From Paraeggerthella hongkongensis (lineage in GTDB: Bacteria > Actinomycetota > Coriobacteriia > Coriobacteriales > Eggerthellaceae): a stretch of DNA of 64,000 bases. The notes below the pieces were generated by a model. That model was not told the DNA's origin. It searched no databases and was given only the letters and a program-made list of their open reading frames with translations. Where the stretch lies: positions 62,001 through 126,000 of the forward strand of contig NZ_QICD01000001.1 in NCBI RefSeq assembly GCF_003726035.1, given 5' to 3'. Position numbers and translations under genes: made by a program. Positions 28,932-39,500 of the stretch are shown here, in pieces (position 1 is the stretch's first letter; the number at the start of each line of letters is the position of its first letter).

Positions 28932-28979
28932 CGGTAGGGGCGTGTGCGCTCGGATGTTGACGAAAGGGGGGATCGTTGC

Positions 28980-29597
28980 ATGTCTCAGCAGGCATTCTTT
29001 TTTGACGGGTCACGTTGCGCCGGGTGCAAAACCTGCGAATTCGCCTGCAAGGACGCATACGATCTTGACGTGGGCACGGCGTATCGCAAGGTGTACGAAT
29101 ACACCGGAGGCGAAACGGTTCGCCTGGGAGACGGCTTCGTCACCACGTGCTTCGCATACAGCGTGTCGGTGTCGTGCTGCCATTGCGACAATCCGGCGTG
29201 CGTGCGGGTGTGCCCGACCGAGGCTATGCACAAGGAAGCTGAATCGGGTCTGGTGCTGGTGAATGCGCGCCGTTGCATCGGCTGCGGTTACTGTCACCTG
29301 TCGTGCCCGTACAACGCCCCGAAGGTCGATCGCAAAAAAGGGCATTCCGTGAAATGCCACGGTTGCCGAGATCGCCTTGACGAGGGAAAGAAGCCGGTGT
29401 GCGTCGAGGCTTGCCCGGCGCGCGCTTTGGATTTCGGCCCGTTCGAAGCCATGGAAAAGCTTGGACGTCGTGCGGATATCGCCCCGCTTCCCGAGGCTTC
29501 GGCAACGGCTCCGAACCTGTTCGTGCGGCCGTGCTTGGACGCAAGGCCATCGGGGTCGAAGGACGGGCGCATCGTGAATCCGCTTGAAGTGCTGTAA
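28980..29597 (+). CDS. DmsB2: second four-cluster ferredoxin subunit
   Basis: 205 aa, paralogue of DmsB1 with all four cysteine groups (CAGCKTCEFAC, CCHCDNPACVRVC, CIGCGYCHLSC, CHGCRDR...CVEAC). The start at 28980 follows GAAAGGGGGGA. It might be an alternative electron-transfer partner for the same catalytic subunit or serve another reductase. It is separated from DmsB1 by a terminator, so it may have its own promoter. Confidence 0.9.
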   Translation: MSQQAFFFDGSRCAGCKTCEFACKDAYDLDVGTAYRKVYEYTGGETVRLGDGFVTTCFAYSVSVSCCHCDNPACVRVCPTEAMHKEAESGLVLVNARRCIGCGYCHLSCPYNAPKVDRKKGHSVKCHGCRDRLDEGKKPVCVEACPARALDFGPFEAMEKLGRRADIAPLPEASATAPNLFVRPCLDARPSGSKDGRIVNPLEVL

Positions 29598-29639
29598 GCG
29601 AGCCGATAGAAAACAAGCATGAGGGAGAGAGGACTGCTC

Positions 29640-30284
29640 ATGGAGGAACATAAGGATCTGGTGCTCGAAGCCGTTGCCTTTGCGGGCGAAACGCTCGCGC
29701 CGTTTTTCTTACAGGATCCGAAAACGGGCGATGCGAAGGAGGCGTTCGCTGCGATGGCTGCGCTCGATGTTGAAGCCGCCGCCGCTGAATGGCCCTTTGC
29801 GGACAAGGAAGAGGCGCGTCGCGACCTAGGCTTGATTGTGCAAGGGCTTGCGAACGGCATTGACGATGAGGCTTTGGTCTGGGAATATCGTCGCTTGTTC
29901 ATCGGCCCCGCCGTGAAACCGGCTCCCCCGTGGGGCTCGGTGTACACGGATCGCGAGTGCGTGGTGTTCGGCAAGAGCACGCTTGAGCTGCGCGCCTGGA
30001 TGCGCGAGCAGGGCATCGAGCGCCTCACCGACGATAAGACGCCCGAGGATCACATCGGCCTGATGCTTGCGCTCATGGCCTGGATTGCCCGCGAGAAGCC
30101 GGAAATACTCGACGATTTTATGCGCTTGCACCTGCTTACCTGGTCTTCTCATTTTCTCGGCCAGCTGGCTGAAGCAGCCGAGCAGCCGTTTTACGAGGGC
30201 CTTGCCCTCCTGACGAAAGCGTCGCTTGAGGGGATTCAAGACGAGCTGGGGCTCGAGGTTGTCTACCCGCGGTTCTATCGCTAA
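29640..30284 (+). CDS. TorD3: TorD/DmsD-type chaperone
   Basis: 214 aa, all-helical, with PPWGSVYTDRECVVFG matching the conserved TorD-family block and TPEDHIGLMLALMAW the second block. The start at 29640 follows GAGAGAGGA; an ATG 21 bases earlier is less favoured. It sits between the ferredoxin and anchor genes of the DmsA-type cluster, so its client is likely DmsA. Confidence 0.87.
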   Translation: MEEHKDLVLEAVAFAGETLAPFFLQDPKTGDAKEAFAAMAALDVEAAAAEWPFADKEEARRDLGLIVQGLANGIDDEALVWEYRRLFIGPAVKPAPPWGSVYTDRECVVFGKSTLELRAWMREQGIERLTDDKTPEDHIGLMLALMAWIAREKPEILDDFMRLHLLTWSSHFLGQLAEAAEQPFYEGLALLTKASLEGIQDELGLEVVYPRFYR

Positions 30285-30293
30285 AGGACGCTT

Positions 30294-31169
30294 GTGATCA
30301 CGGGATTCGACACCGCTTTCAGCGAGATCACGCTGGTGCTGTTCACGACGCTTGCGCCATCGGGCGTTGTCGCGTACTTGTGCATGGCCCTGCCCGTGCT
30401 GGCGCGCAGCACCGATGCGGCCATGCGCCAGCGCCTCAATGTGTTTCTTGCTGCTCCGTTGATCGTATCCATGGCGGGCTTGGTGGCTTCGGCCACGCAT
30501 CTGGGTAATCCCGCGAACGCGCTCTACGTGTTTGTAGGCGTCGGGCGCAGTCCGCTTTCCACCGAGGTGTTCTGCGCGGTGCTGTTCTTGGCGCTTGCCG
30601 GTTTGTACTGGCTGTACTGCTTTGCGGAGCACCCGCGCCCGCTGTTGCAGCGTCTGTGGCTGATGGCGGCGATGGCTGCTGGCGTTGGATTTGTGATTGC
30701 GGTTGCTTTTGCGTACGCGGCCGAGACCATCGTGTCGTGGCGCACGGTGTACGTGCCGCTTAACTTGGTATTGAATTCCCTGGTCGGAGGTCCTGTTCTT
30801 GCGATCGCGGGCCTGTGTGCGGCAGGATATGGGGGCGTGCGCGGTCGTTGGGGCCGGGTTTTGGTTGCTGCAGCTGCAGCTGCTCTTGCGCTCAATGTGG
30901 GAGGCTTTGCTTTGCAAGGGGCCGAGCTTCCCCTTATCGATAACTCGTTTACCACGGCGGCCGACCTGGTTCCGGGTTTCGGGGCGATGGTCGGCGTGTT
31001 CGCCGCTGCGGGCGCGCTGGCCGTAGGTTTGGACGCGTTCGCCTTATGGGGTTGTTCGCGCTTGAGCGTGCCCGGTGCGCTTGCCGCGGCGGGGTCTGCC
31101 CTGGTTGGCATTTTCGTCATGCGGTTTGCGTTCTACATGATGCACATGACCGTGGGAATAAGCATCTAG
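30294..31169 (+). CDS. DmsC-type membrane anchor subunit
   Basis: 291 aa with eight hydrophobic segments. DmsC proteins anchor the DmsAB dimer and oxidise menaquinol. The opening segment FSEITLVLFTTLAPSGVVAY and the block MAGLVASATHLGNPANAL are typical. GTG start nine bases after the TorD3 stop, with AAAGGA. The stop overlaps the end of the convergent GGDEF/EAL gene by four bases. Confidence 0.87.
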   Translation: MITGFDTAFSEITLVLFTTLAPSGVVAYLCMALPVLARSTDAAMRQRLNVFLAAPLIVSMAGLVASATHLGNPANALYVFVGVGRSPLSTEVFCAVLFLALAGLYWLYCFAEHPRPLLQRLWLMAAMAAGVGFVIAVAFAYAAETIVSWRTVYVPLNLVLNSLVGGPVLAIAGLCAAGYGGVRGRWGRVLVAAAAAALALNVGGFALQGAELPLIDNSFTTAADLVPGFGAMVGVFAAAGALAVGLDAFALWGCSRLSVPGALAAAGSALVGIFVMRFAFYMMHMTVGISI

Positions 31170-34100
31170 GGAAGCTGGTCGTGGCCGCGCGCTTGCTGCT
31201 GGTCGGGATCGTATACGAAGAAGCGGCCTCTTCCCGCTTCCTTTGCCTGCCGTAGCGCCACATCGGCTTTTTCGTAAGCCTGCTCGAAGCTGGTTGCGTG
31301 ATCGGGAACAAGGGAGACGCCTGCGCACACCGAAAGGCCGATGAACTGGCCGGGCTCGGCTTCCGTTTCCCAGGTTCTTTCGCACAGCGCCCGCATGCGC
31401 TCGGAAGCCTCTTCCTTCGAAACGCCCTCGCAGTACGCCACGAACTCGTCTCCGTCCCAACGACAGATAAGGGATTCCTTGCAAAGGGCCGTGCGGAGGT
31501 GGCGACTCATGTGCGAGAGCGCAGTGTCTCCGCACAGGTATCCGTAGCGGTTGTTGATCGACTTGAAGCTGTCCAGATCGATGATGGCGAAGGCTCCCAC
31601 GGCCTTTCTCTCAACCGTTTTCTCAATCAGGTTATGGATGCGCGTCATGCCCGTTTGGCGGTTGGGCAGGCCGGTAAGAGCGTCGTGGTCAACCTGGCTT
31701 TCAAGTTTTAGTTCGCGGCGTTTGCGCTGGTCGATATCAATTGCGTACAGGTAGACGTACACGTCGCCGGTTTCGTCGAAGCGGATCAGGTGGTAATTGA
31801 GCTCGGCCCAAAACGCGGTGTCGTCGATCAGGTCTTCGTCGGCGCTTTCACCGTTTTCGTAAAACGGCGAGAATTCAAGCTTCGCTTGACGGTATTCCAG
31901 CTTTCGCGAGCTTATGCCTTGCGCGAAATCGTCGAGCATGCGGTTTTGGTCCAGGAACCTGCGCACTGCTTCTTCGTCGTGGTTCGTTCGGATGACGCTT
32001 TTCAAAACGTCATCCACGTCGTGCATGCTCCAGTCTTCGAAGCGCACGCCAAGTTTTTCGTTCAGGAGCGCTCGGTCCTGCTCGTTCAGAAATGCCTTGC
32101 GCGAAAGGTTGATGTACCAATGATTCATCGCCGGAGCGCCCAGTAGCTCGAATGCGTGGCCAAGCTGCGTTACAGAGCCGAGCGAGGCCATGGCGTGCGT
32201 GCGCTGGTTGGTTACGTCTTCCACCGAAGCGTAGAACAGGCGGCGCTCCTCTTGGTGGCTCAGGAAAAACACGCGTGCTTTCATCCACATGAGATCGCCG
32301 TTGATGCGGTAGCGACGGGCTACGCCTTGCGCCCCGGTGACGGGGTGGCGTTCCGCCTCGTCGAAGACGCTCATCACCATGCCCAGATCATCAGGGTGAA
32401 TCTGCTTCCAGATGACAGCCCGGCGCTCCTTGAGGGCGGCCGGGTTGCAACCGGTCACATGATAGTAGGCGTTGTTCACTTGCAGTAGTTCGTAGTGATC
32501 GTCGTATACGGCGTAAACGGCCATGCCTCCAATGAGGTTGTTCAGCATGGTACGGCTGACGCCGTTGTCGCGCATGAGGGCCTGCATGTCTATGGTGGGC
32601 ACCGTGGCATCAAGAATGCCGTGGCGATCGATGGCGTCTTCATTGTTCAAAAGCGCTTCGAGATCCGTTGTGCACATGGGCTTGTGGAAATGGTAGCCCT
32701 GGGCGTATTCGCAGCCGATGTCCTGCAGAAAAGCGACCTGCTGTTCCGTTTCGGCTCCTTCGGCGACAACGCGAAGGTCAACGAGCCGGGCCATGGATAC
32801 GATGGCTTCCAAGATGCTTTCGCCCCGACGAGCGTTTCGTTCTTGGGAGAGGAATCCCATGTCGATTTTCAGCACGTCGACGTTGATGTCCTTGAGCATG
32901 TTGAGCGAAGAGTACCCGCTGCCGAAGTCGTCCATGAAGATGACGTACCCTAAGTTCCTCAACCGATTGACCATGTCGGTTATTTTTTCGTCTTCAGCGT
33001 ACGCGCCTTCGGTTATCTCGATTCCCAGAAGCGATCTGTCAATCCCGTAACGCTTGGTCAGATCCTCGATGGCTTCCGGCACCTCAATGGTATGGATGTC
33101 TGCGCGCGATACGTTCACGCTGACGGGCAGCGGGTCTATGCCGCGGTTGATCCAGTCGCGCAGCTGGCGGCATACGGCTTCCCATACATACAGGTCAAGC
33201 GATGTCACGAACCCGTTTCGTTCGAGCACCGGGACGAATTCGCCGGGCGCGACGATCCCCCGTTCGGGGTGCTTCCACCGCACGAGCGCTTCCAGCCCGA
33301 CGATGCGCCCCGTGCGTGTGCTGCATTGCGGCTGCCAGTAGGGAACGAACTCGCGGTTTTCCAGGGCTCGCTTGACTTCCAGAAGGATTTTCGTTTCGCT
33401 TTCCAGCGCTTCGGTCATGAACGGCCGATAGTGCGATACGCGTTTGGTGTACGATCCTTTGGCGTTGTTCATCGCCGTCATGGCGTGGTCGCAGGCGGTG
33501 ATGACGGGCGTTCGCGGATAATCGATTTCGCAGATTCCCAGGGCAGGCTGGAAGCCGATGGCGTCTTCGGAGTCGAACGGGGGCATTTTCAGCCGCTTCT
33601 CAATGCTTTCCTGCGTGACCAGGCCGCGTGGGAGGATGAGGACGAAATCGTCCCCGCCAAGATGCCCGGCGATCCCGCCCTTGGCGCCTGCGATATCCGA
33701 CACGTGATCGGCTATGGCGCGCAGCATGTCGTTGCCGGCTTCGTGCCCATGCCATTCGTTGTACAGCTTGAAGTGCTCGATGTCCACGTAGATGGCTTCG
33801 TACACGATGCCAGGCGTGCTTTCCAGCAGTTCTTCGGCCTTCCTGTACAGCGTGCTCGCGTTGTACAGGCCGGTTAGCTGATCTCGTTCCCTCAAGGTGA
33901 CGAGATGGGCCTTCTCCAGGCTGTCTTCCCGTAGCTTCACGTTTGCGTCGATGTCGCAGACGAAGCACATGACCACGATTTCGCTGTCGGGTCCTCGCTT
34001 TACGGAAGCAACGTTTTGCGATGTCCAGGCCCAGTCGCCTGATTGCAAGCTTTTGCGGAATTCCCCTTGCAGCGTTCCGCCGGCCTTGTCCAGGCGCTCG

Positions 34101-34651
34101 GGCATTGTTTCGAGGTCCCAGAATTCCAAAAACCGCTGCATGTCGTCGGGATGCACGAATTCCTCGAACGTTTTTCCCGACGTACCGCCGAACGAGCCTT
34201 CAGGCGGCAGCGTTTTGAATTTTCCGGGTTCGCTGCAAAGCGTTTTGTACGTTTGCTCGGTGAGGTTGATCTCGAACAGCTCATCGTAGGAGAGGGGCTC
34301 TTTGAGTGCTGTGATCAAGTTTTCTCCTCCGACGCTAATCGGGCGGCTGGAGAACAAGACGCAGGGACCGTGCTCGAACCAATCCAGTTCCAGGCAGGTG
34401 GTTTCGTACCACTGCTGCAACCGATTGCTGAACACGGCGGCTTGCGTAACGCGCTCGCTTGCGCCTGGCTGCCAGGGGCAGTCCTTGCACGGTTCCGATT
34501 GGTTTCGGAAGCTTTCGTAGCATCGCGCGCCGATGCGCCCGTTGGGAAATACCCTTTGGGCTGCTTGGTCGAGGTGCACGATACGGTATTCGCGGTCTAT
34601 GACGTATACATGTCCGGTCGACGCATTGTCGTGGAGGCGAGTGCGCGGCAT
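31166..34651 (-). CDS. Large PAS-GGDEF-EAL-PAS-GGDEF signalling protein
   Basis: 1161 aa. Two N-terminal PAS-like regions (to ~250) precede a first GGDEF-type domain with GGDDF in place of GGDEF. A complete EAL domain follows (~430-680: EALVRW, SVNVSR, EITE, DDFGSGYSSL, LKIDMGFL, VVAEGAE). Then come PAS-like segments and a second GGDEF-type domain reading WDGDEF. The EAL residues for cyclic-di-GMP hydrolysis look intact, while both cyclase signatures are altered, so net phosphodiesterase activity is the better guess. No membrane segment is seen. The start at 34651 has GGGAG upstream; an ATG 33 bases earlier is possible. No gene neighbour shares its strand closely. Confidence 0.85.
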   Translation of the reverse strand: MPRTRLHDNASTGHVYVIDREYRIVHLDQAAQRVFPNGRIGARCYESFRNQSEPCKDCPWQPGASERVTQAAVFSNRLQQWYETTCLELDWFEHGPCVLFSSRPISVGGENLITALKEPLSYDELFEINLTEQTYKTLCSEPGKFKTLPPEGSFGGTSGKTFEEFVHPDDMQRFLEFWDLETMPERLDKAGGTLQGEFRKSLQSGDWAWTSQNVASVKRGPDSEIVVMCFVCDIDANVKLREDSLEKAHLVTLRERDQLTGLYNASTLYRKAEELLESTPGIVYEAIYVDIEHFKLYNEWHGHEAGNDMLRAIADHVSDIAGAKGGIAGHLGGDDFVLILPRGLVTQESIEKRLKMPPFDSEDAIGFQPALGICEIDYPRTPVITACDHAMTAMNNAKGSYTKRVSHYRPFMTEALESETKILLEVKRALENREFVPYWQPQCSTRTGRIVGLEALVRWKHPERGIVAPGEFVPVLERNGFVTSLDLYVWEAVCRQLRDWINRGIDPLPVSVNVSRADIHTIEVPEAIEDLTKRYGIDRSLLGIEITEGAYAEDEKITDMVNRLRNLGYVIFMDDFGSGYSSLNMLKDINVDVLKIDMGFLSQERNARRGESILEAIVSMARLVDLRVVAEGAETEQQVAFLQDIGCEYAQGYHFHKPMCTTDLEALLNNEDAIDRHGILDATVPTIDMQALMRDNGVSRTMLNNLIGGMAVYAVYDDHYELLQVNNAYYHVTGCNPAALKERRAVIWKQIHPDDLGMVMSVFDEAERHPVTGAQGVARRYRINGDLMWMKARVFFLSHQEERRLFYASVEDVTNQRTHAMASLGSVTQLGHAFELLGAPAMNHWYINLSRKAFLNEQDRALLNEKLGVRFEDWSMHDVDDVLKSVIRTNHDEEAVRRFLDQNRMLDDFAQGISSRKLEYRQAKLEFSPFYENGESADEDLIDDTAFWAELNYHLIRFDETGDVYVYLYAIDIDQRKRRELKLESQVDHDALTGLPNRQTGMTRIHNLIEKTVERKAVGAFAIIDLDSFKSINNRYGYLCGDTALSHMSRHLRTALCKESLICRWDGDEFVAYCEGVSKEEASERMRALCERTWETEAEPGQFIGLSVCAGVSLVPDHATSFEQAYEKADVALRQAKEAGRGRFFVYDPDQQQARGHDQLP

Positions 34652-35051
34652 GTGGTCTCCCTTTGGTTCTGCTGGTTGCTCCATTGTAGAGCCTTTGCGT
34701 AATGATCAAGACCAGCAGCGGCAAAAAACGGGCATTCTCAAGGGAGAAATCCGGATGCGCGGGAAGCGAACGATGCCGACCGCTTCCTTTCGGGGCTCGT
34801 TCGTTAAAGATGCCGGCCCCTGGCTTTCCAGCGCGGAGGGAGAAAGGGGGAAGCGTAAAACCAGGGGCCGGCTGTTGATCTGTCGCGTTGATTCGGAAGG
34901 GAGGGAGGAGGACCTTGTCAACGCAACGATAGATCGGCGGAAACGGGGCGTTGGGGGAAGAGGGGCCCCGTTTCCGCCGATCTTCCCGGTGCTTGCAGCT
35001 TGATGCCGGGAAGATCGGGCGTCCGGCGCCCGAAGGCGCCGGGGTGAAGCA
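34652..35051. terminator. Gap with a cluster of hairpins downstream of the catechol-dehydroxylase-like operon
   Basis: Four stems are present: GCCGGCCCCTGG 34813-34824 with 34862-34873; an 18-bp stem 34932-34982; GATCTTCCCGG 34979-34989 with 35006-35016, sharing GATC with the previous stem; and CCGGCGCC-CGAA-GGCGCCGG 35023-35042. The last three lie directly after the stop of the leftward operon and probably end it. The first could form in the leader of the GGDEF/EAL transcript. None has a long T run. Confidence 0.6.
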
Positions 35052-35921
35052 TTAGTACAGCAGGAACACCGAGTATCCCAGCTGGTAGATCAAAACCCTG
35101 AACAGGAGCGACGTTGCCACAGCCACGATGGCCGCCACGATCATGAGCGTCTTGGACGCGCCGACCTTCTTCTTGGCCACGAGGGCGCATACAAGGGCCA
35201 GCACGGCGCACGCGAGGGCTAGCCAGAACATCATCGCTGCGTCGCCGGTGGTCATGACTGCCAGCAGGCTGTCCACATGCACCGGCGCGGTGGTCATCTG
35301 CGTCGGGTCGAGGTAGTGGCCGTAGGAGGCGATGGTCGCGGTGGCGCAAGCGGCCACGTAGATCACGTCGCCCACCAGCTGGGCGATGGCGCCGAAGAAA
35401 GACAGGTTGATGGCCGTTTTCTCGACGGCTTCGTCCTTCTTGAGGACTGCGAGGCACCACAGGGCCACCGGACCGAGCAGGCAGGCGTTGCCCAGGTAGA
35501 AGGCGATGAGCGCCAGACCCCAGGCGGGGCGGGCCGGCATCAGGTAGGAGTGGGCGGTCGCGCACACCATGCCGACGGCCACGACCAGCGTGACGATGGC
35601 CAGCCACTTGGGCAGGGCCTTGTCACCGCGCAGCATCACGAACCAGGCCACGATCACGATGCCCAGCGCCACGCACCCGATAAGCTCTTGAGTGATGCCG
35701 GACGTGATATGGCCGAAGCCGTTGAAGATGCGCTCCCAATGCTCCAAGTGCAGGAAGGCGCCGATGCCGCCGATCATCAGGGACGCGAACGACGTGATGA
35801 GCGCCGGCATCTGCAGATCGCGACCTTGCCCTTTGATGGCCAAGATGGACATGCTGGCCAGAAGTCCGCAGGTCAGGCAAACGAACAGGGTGAAAATAAC
35901 CAAAGGCCACTGAGTTTCCAT
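35052..35921 (-). CDS. DmsC-like membrane subunit of the catechol-dehydroxylase-like enzyme
   Basis: 289 aa with about eight hydrophobic segments and the DmsC-type block ITSFASLMIGGIGAFLHLEH. It should anchor the enzyme and take electrons from menaquinol. Its ATG shares one base with the stop of the ferredoxin gene before it (TAATG), so the two are translationally coupled. Third gene of the operon 39610 to 35052. Confidence 0.85.
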   Translation of the reverse strand: METQWPLVIFTLFVCLTCGLLASMSILAIKGQGRDLQMPALITSFASLMIGGIGAFLHLEHWERIFNGFGHITSGITQELIGCVALGIVIVAWFVMLRGDKALPKWLAIVTLVVAVGMVCATAHSYLMPARPAWGLALIAFYLGNACLLGPVALWCLAVLKKDEAVEKTAINLSFFGAIAQLVGDVIYVAACATATIASYGHYLDPTQMTTAPVHVDSLLAVMTTGDAAMMFWLALACAVLALVCALVAKKKVGASKTLMIVAAIVAVATSLLFRVLIYQLGYSVFLLY

Positions 35922-36553
35922 TACTCATCACCTCCTTCCCAATGATGGTCGCGCAAGATGAACGAGAACGCCGGGTCGTTGCCCACGTTGGGCAGGTGAT
36001 AGATGTCGGACTCCTCGAAAGGCTCCAGGAACTCCGTCATCTTGCGCTGCTTGTCGGCCGAGTCGAACGATCCCACGTAGGAATCCAAGCCCTCTTCCGT
36101 GTCGCCCACCCAGCGAGCGTTGCCGCCGCACTGGCTGACGCACTGGGGCAGTTCGCCCTGCAGAAGCTTCTGCTCGCACAGCGTGCACTTCTCGACGACC
36201 TTCTCCTCTTCGTTGAGGTAGCGAACGCCGTACGGGCAGGCCATGACGCAGAACTGGCAGCCGATGCACTTTTCCTTGTCGATCTGGATGGAGCCGTCCT
36301 CGGCCACATGCGAGGCTTCGGTCGGGCATACCTTCACGCACTCGGGGTTCTCGCAGTGCTGGCAGCCGATGGGCAGGAAGTACATGTACACATCGGGGAA
36401 CTGGCCCGATCCGCCCGGGATGGGGTTCGGCCCCACGCGGACGACTTTGTTCCAGTAGTTGCCGATGGGCACGTTGTTCACGGCCTTGCATGCAACCGAG
36501 CAGGCCAGGCAGCCCACGCAACGGTTGAGGTCGGTGATGATAGCCTTCGTCAT
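35921..36553 (-). CDS. DmsB-type ferredoxin subunit of the catechol-dehydroxylase-like enzyme
   Basis: 210 aa. Four cysteine groups: CVGCLACSVAC, CQHCENPECVKVC, CIGCQFCVMAC and CTLC...CVSQC. It passes electrons to the large subunit. The gene starts three bases after the large-subunit stop. The C-terminal ~60 residues (after GDTEEG) extend beyond the minimal ferredoxin fold. Confidence 0.92.
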   Translation of the reverse strand: MTKAIITDLNRCVGCLACSVACKAVNNVPIGNYWNKVVRVGPNPIPGGSGQFPDVYMYFLPIGCQHCENPECVKVCPTEASHVAEDGSIQIDKEKCIGCQFCVMACPYGVRYLNEEEKVVEKCTLCEQKLLQGELPQCVSQCGGNARWVGDTEEGLDSYVGSFDSADKQRKMTEFLEPFEESDIYHLPNVGNDPAFSFILRDHHWEGGDE

Positions 36554-36556
36554 GTC

Positions 36557-39500
36557 TTACTCCCTCCCTTCGTAGACGGGCAGCCATTCCTTCAGACGGG
36601 GGTCGTCGGAGGTATGGATGATGGGCGTGCCGTTGCTGTCGCACGGCACCGGGTTGTTGAACGGCGAGTTCTCGGGCGTTGCCTTGTAGATCTTCACCTG
36701 GTAGGCGCGCAGGTTGGACGTGCCGGAGTGCGGGTCCTGGGCGTCGTGGTCGATCAGCTGGTTGACCTGCGAGAACTGGAATCCGTGACCAGCTTCTTGC
36801 ACCTCGGGGTACCACCAGGTGTGCTCGAGGTTGATAACGTCCTCGTCCACGCCGTAGTACAGGTCGGCCACTTCGCGGATCTTGCCCCACTCGGTCTCGA
36901 TCCATACCCAGTCGCCCTGCTCGATGCCGTATTCCGCAGCCGTCTTGGGGTTGATCTCCACGCGGGGGACCGGCCACAGCTCGCGGCACCAGGGAAGCTG
37001 GCGATGCTCGGAGTGGAAGTACACCGGAATGCGGCGGCCGGTGGTGGCGGTCAGCGGGTACTCCTTGATGCGGTCGCCGTCCTTCGGGCCATGAGGCGGC
37101 TCGACCCAGCTGGGCAGCCACCAATCCTTGCGATCGGGATGGTGGGATTCCATGACGGTGGACCAGATTTCCTGCTTCATCGTGGGGGTGAACCAGCCGG
37201 GCTTCCAGTCACCGATGCCCTTGCCGGCCGTGTAGTCCAGGCGGGCCCATACGCGGTCGCGTGCGCGCATCGCGCCGGTTTGGTAGCGGCGGTACGTGCC
37301 CCAGTTGCGCGGCTCGATGTCCTTGGCCTGCCACCAACCATGCTTCTGGAAGGCTTCTACGTATTCGTCCCACGTCTTGTACTTGGGCTTGACTTCCGCC
37401 ATCGGAACGCCGTGGCGCTCGTAGGTGGGAACGCCGTTTTCAACGTGCCACGTGGTGTAGGTCAGCTCGTCGTCGGTCAAGAGCTTGATGGAGTCGTCAA
37501 GCTGCCACTGGATGTCGGGCCACTCGTTGCCCGGCTCGTCGGTCCACTTCCACTTCATGCGGCGCGCCAGATCCATGACGATCTCGGGGTCGTATTTGGC
37601 TTCCGCGGGCGGCTGCACGCACTTGACGGTGGCGCCCATGGCGCCGGCGGAACCCTGGCTGGCGCGCGGCGAGTTGAGCTCGATCCAGTGCGCAACCGGC
37701 AAGATGATGTCCGCGGTGTCGTTCTGCGGCGTGTGCCACAGGTTGAGGTCCACGAAGAAGTCCAGGGACAGCAAAGCTTCCCAAGCGGTGGTGCTGTTGG
37801 ATTGGCTCATGAAGTTGCCGGATTCGTTCCACAGCGCGCGCACCGGGTACGGGTCGCCCGTGAGGACGGCGGTCCACAGCGAATGGCTGTCGCACCAGTA
37901 CTGCCACCAGCTGATCAGCGGGAACTTCTCGATGCCGATCTGCTTCTGGTTGACTTCCGCCGGCGGGGTGGATGCGCCCGGAGCCCAAGCGCTGAAGCCC
38001 TGCAGGTCGCCGTCGATGGGGACGATTGTCGGACCGCGGTTGCCGCCCGGGGTGTCCATGTTGCCGGTGATGCCCACCAGGTTGTCGAAGGCGCGGCAGT
38101 TCTGGATGGCGTTGCAGCCGTGCTCGACGGCCAGCATGTACTGGATACCGCCGTTGCCGTAGCCGGTGGACGGGTCGAGGCGCGTGCCGTACGCCGTGGC
38201 GGCGGCTTCGATCTCGGAAGCGGGGATGCCGGTGATTTCCGCGGCTACCTCGGGCTTGAACTCGGCGGCACGGGCCTTGTAGTGCTCCCAAACCGGCTTG
38301 ACCTTGTGCTTCTTGCCGTCTTTGAGCTCGATTTCGAACTCGCCCTCAAGAGCGGGGTCGATGGCGGGATCGAACGGCATGGGGTCGGGCAGCCAGCCCT
38401 GCGTTTGGCCGGGCAGCAGGTTGTCCTGCGCGGCCTCGCGGCCCTGGCGCGCCTTCTCGGAGTCGTAGTTCTCGCCTTCCCAGAAGCCGCCCGTCTCATC
38501 GATAACGCCTTCCTGGTCGGCGTTGAACCAAGTGAAGGGACCGTACTCGTGCTCGATGCCCTGGGCCTTCAGCTTCTCCCAGTTGTTGTCGTACACGAGG
38601 AACTTGTAGGGGCTGCCGCCCTCTTTGACGTCGCTCTCCTTGAGCAGGTGCGTCTTCACGTCCCAGTACGAACCGTCGGTGCGGACCGTGGGGAAGCCGG
38701 ACGGCTCGATGTCCTCGCATACGAGGAACGGCGCGTTCGTCCATTTCTTGACGTACAGATCGTCGTAGAGCTTCTTCTCTATGATGACGTTGGTCCAGGC
38801 CAGCGCCAGTGCGCCGTCGGTGCCGGGACGCAGGTGCTGCCAGTAGTCGGCTTCCTTGCCCATGTTGGCCATGCGGGGGTCGCAGCTAATGTGGATGTCG
38901 GCGCGCGACGCGACGTCGACCGTGGTGCGGCAGGAGTCATCGTAGTTGGACAGCTCCGACGCGCCGCCCCACTGCACGTATACCTTCGGGCGGGTGATGG
39001 TTTCCATCCAGGACATGGCGAACTGCGACACCATGGTGGTGGCGAAGTGGCGCGGGCCTTTGCAGATCTGCCACGCCTCGATGTTGTTCGGCGTTTCCAG
39101 CATGTTCTTCAGAATGGACTCGGAGTGCATGCACCAGATGCGCGAGGTGCCTACCTGGCAGGCGATAGACTCTCCGCCGTACTTGCCCTTGATCTCCATG
39201 AAGTTGCTGATGATGGTTTCCATCGCTTCGTCCCATGTGATGCGCTGCCAGCCGGGCTCTTCGCCCTTGGGGTTGGTGCGCTTCATGGGGTAGTGCAGAC
39301 GATCGGGATGGTACGCGGCCTGAATGGACGACTGCGACTTCGTGCAGCAGTTGCCCATCGACTGGTACGCGCCCTCGTCGCCCTCGATGCGGATGGCGCG
39401 GCCGTTCTGGACGATGACCTTAACGCCGCATTCCATCTTGCCGCAGCCGCGGCAGCAGGTCTTCACGGCGACGGTGTCGTTGCCGGAAACTTCGCTGTAC

